Origin: JAITWN01 sp034002745
GTDB taxonomy: Bacteria; Pseudomonadota; Gammaproteobacteria; SZUA-140
Assembly (NCBI GenBank): GCA_034002745.1
Contig: JAVEZY010000056.1
Coordinates: forward strand, 1 to 5,211
Direction: 5' to 3'
DNA: 5,211 nucleotides
Position numbers and translations under genes: made by a program. The stretch's first letter is position 1. Every line of letters begins with the position of its first letter. A model generated the notes under the pieces. That model saw only the letters and a program-made list of their open reading frames with translations, was not told the origin of the DNA and ran no database searches. Positions 1-5,200 of the stretch are shown in pieces.

Positions 1-24
1 CTTCATTGCCACTGGCCCCCAATT
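1..24 (+). repeat. Left terminal inverted repeat
   Basis: The first 24 bases match the reverse complement of the last 24 at 21 positions; the differences are at positions 11, 20 and 23. The first 10 bases are identical. A TG, the usual first dinucleotide of IS21-family ends, occurs at position 7, but the inverted match continues outward through CTTCAT to the window edge. Confidence 0.9.
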
Positions 25-25
25 C
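12..25 (+). repeat. Left-end repeat L1 (outer copy)
   Basis: CTGGCCCCCAATTC forms the inner part of the left inverted repeat. It recurs 26 bases further in with one mismatch (L2). IS21-family ends commonly carry several short repeats that serve as transposase binding sites, and this is the likely role here. Confidence 0.7.
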
Positions 26-37
26 CGGTCTGACAGC

Positions 38-51
38 CTGGCCCCGAATTC
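38..51 (+). repeat. Left-end repeat L2 (inner copy)
   Basis: CTGGCCCCGAATTC repeats L1 in direct orientation at an offset of 26 bases. It contains a GAATTC hexamer. It is non-coding, downstream of the last gene of the operon. Confidence 0.7.
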
Positions 52-122
52 GTAGGCGCACTTCTGCCCAGACAGATCCATTCCTCTGCCTGGATGTTCT
101 TCTCTCTTCTTGTCGGGCTGAT
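52..122. other. Short non-coding left end
   Basis: This stretch lies between repeat L2 and the stop codon of the winged-helix gene. A weak five-pair hairpin is possible (ATCCA at 76-80 with TGGAT at 91-95), but it has a 10-base loop and no following T-run in either direction. No convincing terminator was found. Confidence 0.5.
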
Positions 123-527
123 CTACTTGCGGTCCGGCGCGGACAGGCTCGTGAGCAGAGCTTCGCAGGCGGCGATCTGGTCACGACGAGGCAAGGGGGA
201 CGCCTCGAGGTGGACGGGCTGGGCGGGCAAGGACAGGACCTGCACGCGGGTGTCGGACGCGGCGATGAGGTCCTTGCGTAGCAGTGCGTCGCGGGCTCGT
301 AGGTAGGCGTCGGGCGACGTCTCCAGCAGCGTGCAGAGACGCCGGTGCGAGTAGAAGGAGTGGCCGTCGCGGTCCGCAACCAGCACGAGCACGAGGTACA
401 GACGAAGCTCTTCGGCCGTGAGCGACTGCAGGAAGCCGTCTCGCAGGAAGCGGTGGGGCAGGAAGGCGAAGGAGCCGTCGATGCGCCGCAGGCGAGCGGG
501 CACGATGGGAGTTCGGTCGCTGGGCAT
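123..527 (-). CDS. Small winged-helix-like DNA-binding protein
   Basis: The product is 134 residues. After a basic N-terminus it has the string RIDGSFAFLPHRFLRDGFL (residues 15-33). An LTAEELRLYLVLVLVAD segment (36-52) follows, then DGHSFYSHRRLCTLLETS (54-71), an ARDALLRKDLI helix (78-88) and a strand ending in VQVLSLP (95-101). This order of helices followed by a hydrophobic strand resembles the winged-helix fold of plasmid replication-initiator-like and MarR/DnaD-like proteins; no catalytic motif is visible. The ATG start is supported by AAGGA five bases upstream (533-537). The gene starts 17 bases after istB ends, so it is probably co-transcribed with istA and istB as the last gene of the operon. 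Its role is inferred only: it could bind element ends or regulate the operon. Confidence is high that the gene is real and moderate for the fold. Confidence 0.75.
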   Translation of the reverse strand: MPSDRTPIVPARLRRIDGSFAFLPHRFLRDGFLQSLTAEELRLYLVLVLVADRDGHSFYSHRRLCTLLETSPDAYLRARDALLRKDLIAASDTRVQVLSLPAQPVHLEASPLPRRDQIAACEALLTSLSAPDRK

Positions 528-544
528 GGCTTTCCTTCGCGGGA

Positions 545-1324
545 TCAGTCCAGGGGCGCGCCGCTGATCTCGAGAGGATTGCGGCAGGTCTTGCCCGTGA
601 AGCGCAGGATGGTGGCGCGGTCGACGAGCCTGTCGACGGTGGCGATGGCCTGGGATTCGGAGGGGAAGAGGTTCTTCCAGTGGGAGAAGCCGGTGTTGGC
701 CGTCAGAATGATCGAGCCCTGTCCGTATCGCGCGGACACGACGCGAAACAGGTGGGCGGTGGCCGCGGAGTCGAAGGGCTCGTACGCGAATTCGTCCAGG
801 ACAAGGACCTGGGGTTTGACGTATCGGCGCAACGTTCTCTTGAAGGTGGCGTCCGCTTGGGAGGCATGAAGGTCTTCGAGCATGTCGGCGGTGACCACGC
901 ACAACGTCGAGTAGCCCGCCATGCAGGCGGCGTGGGCGACGGCCTTGGCGATGCGGGTCTTGCCCAGGCCGGGCCGTCCGAGGCACAGCACGTTGCGCTT
1001 GTCCTCGACGAAGCGACAGTTGAACAGTTCCTTGACCACGCGCGGCTCGAGCTGGGGACGAAGGGTGAAGTTGAAGCCTTCGAGCCCTTCGACGGTGCCC
1101 AGGTGCGAGCGGCGGAGGCTGCGGTCGAGGCTGCGGTTCTTGCGCGCGAGCACTTCGGTACGCAGCAGGGCGAGCCCGAAGTCCGTGAAGGACATGCCGT
1201 CGCGTTCGGCGCGGTCGAGGATGTCGCGCAGGCCGGCGGCCAGCGCGGTGAGGTCCAGGTCAATGGCGAGCTGGATGAGCTCTTCGACGGGGTCCGGCGC
1301 AGGGGGACGTCTATTGCGAGCCAT
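545..1324 (-). CDS. istB: IS21-family helper ATPase IstB
   Basis: This 259-residue AAA+ ATPase matches the usual length of IstB. IstB proteins bind DNA, assemble in an ATP-dependent way and deliver target DNA to the IstA transposase; they are related to DnaC and functionally comparable to MuB and TnsC. A helical N-terminal domain (about 10-85) carries the LRTEVLARKNRSLDRSLRR stretch typical of the family. Walker A is GRPGLGKT (116-123), Walker B is VLVLDEF (173-179), and the sensor region is IILTANTGFSHW (205-216). The segment AIATVDRLVDRATILRFTGK (226-245) corresponds to the conserved C-terminal DR...RATI...G block. The ATG at 1324 is chosen because it overlaps the istA end by 14 bases and gives the expected N-terminus; a longer in-frame extension upstream is istA shadow. 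Small departures from consensus are R117 in Walker A and DEFAY in place of the commoner DDxGY. Confidence 0.95.
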   Translation of the reverse strand: MARNRRPPAPDPVEELIQLAIDLDLTALAAGLRDILDRAERDGMSFTDFGLALLRTEVLARKNRSLDRSLRRSHLGTVEGLEGFNFTLRPQLEPRVVKELFNCRFVEDKRNVLCLGRPGLGKTRIAKAVAHAACMAGYSTLCVVTADMLEDLHASQADATFKRTLRRYVKPQVLVLDEFAYEPFDSAATAHLFRVVSARYGQGSIILTANTGFSHWKNLFPSESQAIATVDRLVDRATILRFTGKTCRNPLEISGAPLD

Positions 1325-2984
1325 CAGGGTCCCCCATGGTGTTGGGGCTGGAGGGACCAGCGGCGTCGAGCCGTGCGAACGATTCGAGAGAGCCGGCCTC
1401 CACCTCGCCGAGCACGTCCGGGCCTTGGCCGGACAAGGGCATGACGGAGTCGGTGAGCTCGCAGACACCGGGGTGCAGACGTTCGAGGATTCGCTTGACC
1501 GCCGAGGCGTCGAAGCGTCGAAACTCCTGGGCTCTTCGGGCAGCGACCAGCAGCGCCTCCTCGCCGTACAGCTCACAGAGCCGCAGCAAGGCGTGAATGT
1601 GGATGGGGGCGAGCGTCTTCATGTGCTGCTTGATGCCGTCGACCAGGGGCGCAAGCTCGGGGAACCTGCGCGCGAAGGCCTCGTCCAGACGCTCGCCGTG
1701 ACCGTGGCGTCGGGGTTTGCGGGGCAAACTTGCGTAGTGGGTGGGGTCGATGACCAGGCGTCCCTTGTCTTGTTCTGGCACGTATCGACGGCTGAACGCC
1801 ACGCGTCCGTGCGGGTCGAGGATCTCGAAGTGCTCGGCGAAGAGGTGCACGGCCACGGAGCGATGGGCCAGGGTGGCAGGGACCGAGTAGGTGGTGCCCC
1901 GAATGGATACGGTGCTGTCGGCGTCGACGACGCGCACGGTCTGCTCGCAGACGGCGAAGCGCTGCTCGGCAAGCCGGATGAGAAGCGGCTGCTCGTGCTC
2001 GAAAGCCTCGTTGGGCACGCGGCGCGTGGTGCCATGCACACGCAGATTGCCGCATCCGGGCGTGTCGTCGAGCCAGAGGCGAAGCCGCTCGTTGAGCTCG
2101 TCGAGACACGAGAATTCGGAGCCGCGGATGAAGTCGTCTTCGACCAACCGAAACGACTTCTCCTTCTTGCCTTTGCGGTTGGGGTCGCGGACCCGGCACG
2201 CGAAGGGCACGGTGCCGTAGTGGCGAGTGAATTCCAGGAAACGCGGGTGCCACAGTACCTTGTTTTCGGGGCCGATGCGGCCCAGCACGGCGGTGGCCAT
2301 GTTGTCTACGACGAGGCGGGCGGCGACCCCGTCGAAGTATGCGAAGGCGCATGCGAGCCCCTCGAGCAACGTGGATTGACGCTCGTCGCGGAACGCCCAA
2401 GCGTAGAGCTTTCGACTCCAGGCCAGCAGGCAACCGAGCACGTGGATCTTGGTGAGCCGCCCCCCGATCACGACTTGGTAAGGGGACCAGTCCACCTGCA
2501 TTTCCTCTGCTGGCGCCGTCTCGAACCGTCGCTTGACGCTCTTTCGGGGCTCGAGCTCGAGCTCGCTACGTACCTGTCGCACGTAGGCGCCCAGGATGGT
2601 GCGTCCCCCCTGGTAGCCAACCTGCCGGATCTCCCGAAGGATGCGTGTCGTCGTCAGATGCTGGCGAACCCGCTCGGTCACGAGCTGCTGGAACGGGTCG
2701 AGCTTGCTGCCGTCCTCGATGTCCGGCGAGACCTGGTCCGTGCTCCGCGGGCAAGGCGCAAGCCCGTGCTCTCGCAGCACGCGTTCCACCAGCTTGCGGC
2801 TCATCCCTACGCGGGGGGAGATCTGCCTCGCACTGTAGAAGCCGTGCAGGTGAAGGATCTGTGTGCGTGTCTCGTCCGGGATGTCCACCGGCTTGCGGCC
2901 CCGCTTGGGCGCTTGCACGTCGCTCGGCGGGCTGTCCGGCTCGGGCGGTGTTGCAATGGTAATCAGGCTCTGTGGGTCGGTCAT
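1311..2984 (-). CDS. istA: IS21-family DDE transposase IstA
   Basis: The product is 557 residues, slightly longer than many IstA proteins. IstA belongs to the retroviral-integrase-like DDE recombinases and carries out strand cleavage and joining at the element ends. The N-terminus has an RGRKPVDIP lead and a helix-turn-helix region (about 35-72, with GFYSARQISPRVGMSRKLVE) for end binding. A second DNA-binding region (about 95-140) follows. The catalytic core shows MQVDW (D165), LVVDNM (D227) and KGKKEKSFR (E275), the expected DDE layout with 47 residues between the last two acids. A C-terminal beta-rich region starting near residue 345 (VRVVDADSTVSIRGTTYSVP) is the usual Mu-type C-terminal domain. 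All catalytic residues are present, so the enzyme looks active. The ATG at 2984 is preceded by AAAGGA. The last 14 bases overlap istB. The preceding parB-like frame overlaps its first 419 bases. Confidence 0.96.
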   Translation of the reverse strand: MTDPQSLITIATPPEPDSPPSDVQAPKRGRKPVDIPDETRTQILHLHGFYSARQISPRVGMSRKLVERVLREHGLAPCPRSTDQVSPDIEDGSKLDPFQQLVTERVRQHLTTTRILREIRQVGYQGGRTILGAYVRQVRSELELEPRKSVKRRFETAPAEEMQVDWSPYQVVIGGRLTKIHVLGCLLAWSRKLYAWAFRDERQSTLLEGLACAFAYFDGVAARLVVDNMATAVLGRIGPENKVLWHPRFLEFTRHYGTVPFACRVRDPNRKGKKEKSFRLVEDDFIRGSEFSCLDELNERLRLWLDDTPGCGNLRVHGTTRRVPNEAFEHEQPLLIRLAEQRFAVCEQTVRVVDADSTVSIRGTTYSVPATLAHRSVAVHLFAEHFEILDPHGRVAFSRRYVPEQDKGRLVIDPTHYASLPRKPRRHGHGERLDEAFARRFPELAPLVDGIKQHMKTLAPIHIHALLRLCELYGEEALLVAARRAQEFRRFDASAVKRILERLHPGVCELTDSVMPLSGQGPDVLGEVEAGSLESFARLDAAGPSSPNTMGDPDGSQ

Positions 2985-3894
2985 CCTCTTGGTCCTTTCT
3001 GTGCGTGGTTAGGTCCGGGGCGGCTTGAGCCCCACAACTCGCGAGGCGGCGCACGTCGCCCATGGCCCCGCGATACAAAGCTTCGAGACGCCGCTGCTCG
3101 GCCGGAGCAAGCTCGGCGGGGACCTGGAACGCGGCCAGGTCGCGAAGGGCGTCGCATATGCCGTGCAGTTGGGCCTCGAGTTGCACGACCCGGGATGACA
3201 GCGTCGCAGCAGGCGCTTCGTGCGCTGTGCCTCGCGGACACCGCAACAGTTGCTTGCGGTCCGGCGCGTCCGCTACAGCCCATGCCTGCACGAGACGCAG
3301 CGATTCTCGGTCCCGAAGACCGTGCTTGCCGATGCTCTCTAGCAGCGCGTCTTGCTCTTCGTGGGCAAGCGTGCTGAGCGCGTGGGCGAGCGTCGGTCCC
3401 ACCGCGCCCAGTGCCACCAACTCCTCGGCTCCGACGGATAGCCGCTTGCCAATGTCCCGTCGACGCTCCACCCAGGCGGGCTTGCGTCCCAGAAGACGCG
3501 AGACCTGCCGCGGGGTCATGCCGTCGTCGTCGAGCAGCGAGCAGACCACGCGGGCCTCGTCCAGCACGGTGGTGGTGCGCGCGGGTGCGTTGACGGTGAG
3601 CATCAGTCGCTTGTGCTCCTCGGCCCGCGCCGGCTGCTCGACGACGACCGGCACCACGGTGGCGCCTTGCTCGCGCCATCGCCCAAGACGCTTGAAGCCG
3701 TCGATCAACTCGAACTGGTCCGTGCTATCCGAGCAGGGGGCCACGCGCAGTGGAAGCTCGCTTCCCTGCTCGATGCGAGGCGGCACGGCTCCCGGCCGCA
3801 GCCGCATGTAGCTTGTGCGCAGCCGGTCGATGGCAACAAGGCGCACGTTTCCCACGACGTCTTGCCCGATGGGCGCGTCGGTAACGACGGTCAT
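2566..3894 (-). CDS. ParB/Spo0J-like DNA-binding protein, C-terminus overrunning istA
   Basis: The frame encodes 442 residues, but only about the first 303 (3894 to 2985) look like a natural protein. A ParB N-terminal-like domain covers about 17-105, with LIDGFKRLGRWREQG (63-77) at the place of the family's GERR box and LTVNAPART (99-107) near the ENIQR position. A ParB-type helix-turn-helix follows (GMTPRQVSRLLGRKPAWVERR, about 125-145), then the helical KRLSVGAEELVALGAVGPTLAHAL region (150-173). ParB proteins bind specific sites and usually work with ParA in segregation; some are CTP-dependent clamps. No ParA is encoded here, so a role in transposition, regulation or site recognition is more likely than partition. 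The GERR-box change makes CTPase activity uncertain. The start is firm: GGGAGG lies six bases upstream. Residues 304-442 are read from within istA in another frame, are rich in Pro, Arg and Ala, and are probably an artefact of a lost stop or frameshift. Confidence 0.8.
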   Translation of the reverse strand: MTVVTDAPIGQDVVGNVRLVAIDRLRTSYMRLRPGAVPPRIEQGSELPLRVAPCSDSTDQFELIDGFKRLGRWREQGATVVPVVVEQPARAEEHKRLMLTVNAPARTTTVLDEARVVCSLLDDDGMTPRQVSRLLGRKPAWVERRRDIGKRLSVGAEELVALGAVGPTLAHALSTLAHEEQDALLESIGKHGLRDRESLRLVQAWAVADAPDRKQLLRCPRGTAHEAPAATLSSRVVQLEAQLHGICDALRDLAAFQVPAELAPAEQRRLEALYRGAMGDVRRLASCGAQAAPDLTTHRKDQEDDRPTEPDYHCNTARAGQPAERRASAQAGPQAGGHPGRDTHTDPSPARLLQCEADLPPRRDEPQAGGTRAARARACALPAEHGPGLAGHRGRQQARPVPAARDRAGSPASDDDTHPSGDPAGWLPGGTHHPGRLRATGT

Positions 3895-3900
3895 CCGTAT

Positions 3901-3906
3901 CCTCCC
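3901..3906 (-). promoter_or_regulatory. Strong ribosome binding site of the parB-like gene
   Basis: GGGAGG on the minus strand lies six bases before the ATG at 3894. It is the best Shine-Dalgarno match in the window and fixes this start. Confidence 0.75.
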
Positions 3907-3923
3907 GCGATGGGCCAGTCAGC

Positions 3924-4229
3924 TCAGAACAACCCTTGCTCCTGTGGGTCCTCGACATCCCCGTCGGGGACAGCAGGGCAACAGCTACGCCGGTACCAGC
4001 CAATCAGGTCGGACAGCTCCGTGCAGCGGTCCACGACGAGTTGTGCCAGCAGGGCACCGCGCGGAGGCACGCGCCCCTCGTAGCAGATGTCGAGCTTTCC
4101 CACGGACGGATGCTCGACGGCGAGGCTTGCGGCGGCCACGAGCAAGGTGTGCTCGAGTACCCCAAGGATCCCCGTCTCCGGGGCCTGCTCGAGCTCGTGG
4201 AGGGCCGATACCTCGATGAGGCTCTTCAT
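3924..4229 (-). CDS. 101-residue protein of unknown function
   Basis: The protein begins MKSLIEVSALHELEQAPETG and is predicted from composition to be mostly helical in its first 40 residues (GVLEHTLLVAAASLAVEHP, about 23-41). A second likely helix runs over ALLAQLVVDRCTELSDLIGWYRR (about 58-80), and the tail is acidic (DGDVEDPQEQ). No catalytic motif, membrane segment or signal peptide is evident; the hydrophobic helix contains polar residues and looks amphipathic. The ATG at 4229 is chosen because it overlaps the stop of the preceding micro-ORF in an ATGA arrangement, which suggests translational coupling; there is no good Shine-Dalgarno sequence of its own. A longer frame from 4376 would use a TTG and add a charged, low-complexity segment. 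The gene ends 29 bases before the parB-like start, so it is probably part of the same operon. I do not recognise the family. Confidence 0.7.
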   Translation of the reverse strand: MKSLIEVSALHELEQAPETGILGVLEHTLLVAAASLAVEHPSVGKLDICYEGRVPPRGALLAQLVVDRCTELSDLIGWYRRSCCPAVPDGDVEDPQEQGLF

Positions 4230-4321
4230 TGCTGGGCCTGTGGACCGCAGATCCGGTCGATGATCAGCGCGTCGGGGTCCAGCGTGATTCGATTGCGACA
4301 CCCTTGTTTCCTGCTTTTCAC
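4226..4321 (-). CDS. 31-residue micro-ORF coupled to the next gene
   Basis: A GTG at 4321 opens a 31-residue frame (VKSRKQGCRNRITLDPDALI at the N-terminus, ending GPQAQQ). GAGGAG stands seven bases upstream (4329-4334), a strong ribosome binding site with no other gene to serve. The stop TGA shares bases with the ATG of the following gene in the sequence ATGA, the classic layout of translationally coupled genes. The product has a basic N-terminus and a short hydrophobic patch (ALIIDRI). It could be a functional small protein or a leader whose translation sets expression of the downstream 101-residue protein. I do not recognise it. Confidence 0.55.
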   Translation of the reverse strand: MKSRKQGCRNRITLDPDALIIDRICGPQAQQ

Positions 4322-4328
4322 GGCTCTG

Positions 4329-4334
4329 CTCCTC
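4329..4334 (-). promoter_or_regulatory. Ribosome binding site of the micro-ORF
   Basis: GAGGAG on the minus strand is seven bases before the GTG at 4321. It is the main reason to believe the micro-ORF is translated and why the GTG is preferred as start. Confidence 0.55.
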
Positions 4335-4381
4335 GTCCGGGTCCCTTGTTGTTTCCGTGACGCGAACAGACCTCAAATCGG

Positions 4382-5077
4382 CTATCGCCGCTCTCGCATC
4401 GACTGTTGGAGCGGCTTCATCGGCGTCGCTCGCCGCAGGAAGCCAATCGGCGGGGGTACGTGCTGCAGGTGCTCGGCGGCCACTTGGCGCAGAGCAACGA
4501 GCACCGTGTCGGGCTTACCTAGGCGCTCGCGGAATCCGCCCACTGTCGTCGTGCAATCCGCAAACAACTCCGGCACCAATCCGACAATCGCGACCAGTCC
4601 CGCAAGCACGCCGCGATGCCTGCGCCGAATCCATTGGGCTACGGTTGCCGGCTCAACCGCGTCCGGCTCCTCTTCGAGCGGTCGCAGTTCCGCCCCCAGC
4701 GGCTCCAGCGGCTCGCCTCGCTCCACCGCTACCGCCGACCGCTCAGCTCGCTCCAGCGTGCCCGTCATCCGCGCGGCGAGACAGTCGGGCAGCAGGCTGA
4801 AGGTCCGGTGCGCCGTCGGGCAGTACCAGCGCGCAACCCAGCACACGAGCGGGATCTTCCTCAAGTAGGTCCCGTGCCGCGCGAACCCGCACCCGCCATC
4901 AGGGTGCTCAGGGCAGCGCTCCAAACTTGCCGCCTTCCACCCCTCTTGTGCTACGTACTCCTCGAGGGTCAATTCGATCGCAAACCGCAGTTGCACCCTC
5001 CGGGGCCCGAGCCGGTACCAGCGGCGGCGGGCCTTCTTCCTTTCCGGCATGACCGCGGAGACCTTCTCCGTGGTCAC
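4382..5077 (-). CDS. DUF6431-like zinc-cluster protein, first gene of the operon
   Basis: The 231-residue product has a very basic N-terminus (PERKKARRRWYRLGPRR, 11-27). A Cys/His cluster follows: CPEHPDGGC (C55 to C63), ARHGTY (H68), then WYCPTAH (C86, H90) leading into RTFSLLPDCLAARM (91-104). The pattern of a cysteine-rich knuckle, an HG.Y.R turn, a second C..H and a TFSLLP segment resembles DUF6431 and the zinc-binding N-termini of some transposon-associated proteins. This suggests a zinc-dependent nucleic-acid-binding fold. The C-terminal half is helical, with a possible helix-turn-helix around 145-190 (TVAQWIRRRHRGVLAGLVAI). It is 60 bases upstream of the micro-ORF. The start is a GTG at 5077 with AAGGGA seven bases before it (5085-5090); an internal ATG at 5050 is the alternative. 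It is not a DDE enzyme. A role as an accessory or target-recognition factor is inferred from context, and the family assignment is from memory of the motif. Confidence 0.75.
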   Translation of the reverse strand: MTTEKVSAVMPERKKARRRWYRLGPRRVQLRFAIELTLEEYVAQEGWKAASLERCPEHPDGGCGFARHGTYLRKIPLVCWVARWYCPTAHRTFSLLPDCLAARMTGTLERAERSAVAVERGEPLEPLGAELRPLEEEPDAVEPATVAQWIRRRHRGVLAGLVAIVGLVPELFADCTTTVGGFRERLGKPDTVLVALRQVAAEHLQHVPPPIGFLRRATPMKPLQQSMRERR

Positions 5078-5084
5078 GCAAGCG

Positions 5085-5090
5085 TCCCTT
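5085..5090 (-). promoter_or_regulatory. Ribosome binding site deciding the GTG start at 5077
   Basis: AAGGGA on the minus strand lies seven bases before the GTG. The competing ATG at 5050 has a purine-rich stretch only at longer spacing, so the GTG is favoured. Confidence 0.5.
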
Positions 5091-5106
5091 CACGCCCTCG
5101 ATCCGG

Positions 5107-5117
5107 CCAAATTTTGG
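5107..5117. promoter_or_regulatory. AT-rich near-palindrome upstream of the first gene
   Basis: CCAAATTTTGG has five-base arms CCAAA and TTTGG around a single T, 29 bases before the GTG start. It is the only AT-rich patch in the leader between the right end and the first gene. It could be an operator or part of a promoter, but I see no convincing -35/-10 pair, so the assignment is weak. Confidence 0.25.
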
Positions 5118-5160
5118 GACGGCCATTTCCTCAGGACACTTGCACGACCTCCTGCCATCC

Positions 5161-5174
5161 CAATTCGGCGCCAC
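5161..5174 (-). repeat. Right-end repeat R2 (inner copy)
   Basis: On the minus strand this reads GTGGCGCCGAATTG. It sits 38 bases in from the tip, exactly the place of L2 at the other end, and matches L2 at 11 of 14 positions. The shared position at both ends supports it as a second transposase-binding site despite the mismatches. Confidence 0.55.
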
Positions 5175-5186
5175 GCACCGTCACTC

Positions 5187-5200
5187 CATTTCGGGGCCAG
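5187..5200 (-). repeat. Right-end repeat R1 (outer copy)
   Basis: On the minus strand this reads CTGGCCCCGAAATG, at the same distance from the element tip as L1. It differs from L2 at two positions. Confidence 0.7.

Noticed and set aside
76..95. Hairpin as terminator after the last gene
   Set aside because: The stem is only five pairs with a 10-base loop and no T-run, so it is too weak to call.
545..1576. Longer istB with about 84 extra N-terminal residues
   Set aside because: The extension is Ser/Arg/Pro-rich shadow of istA. The ATG at 1324 gives the usual IstB length and N-terminus with a short overlap.
921..3377. Plus-strand open frame of 818 codons
   Set aside because: It runs antisense to istB, istA and the parB-like gene, whose products have clear motifs. 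Long antisense frames are common in GC-rich DNA, and its translation shows no recognisable domain.
2981..3679. Separate 232-codon minus-strand frame over the parB-like gene
   Set aside because: Its sequence is Arg/Ala/Gly-rich frame-shadow with no motif. Only its final stop is of interest, as a possible ending for a shifted parB-like gene.
2566..3894. Plasmid partition locus
   Set aside because: There is no ParA-type ATPase, no cluster of centromere-like repeats and no replication origin beside the ParB-like gene.
3924..4376. Longer 150-residue version of the small unknown protein from a TTG start
   Set aside because: The extra 49 residues are charged low-complexity sequence overlapping the better-supported micro-ORF, which has its own strong ribosome binding site.
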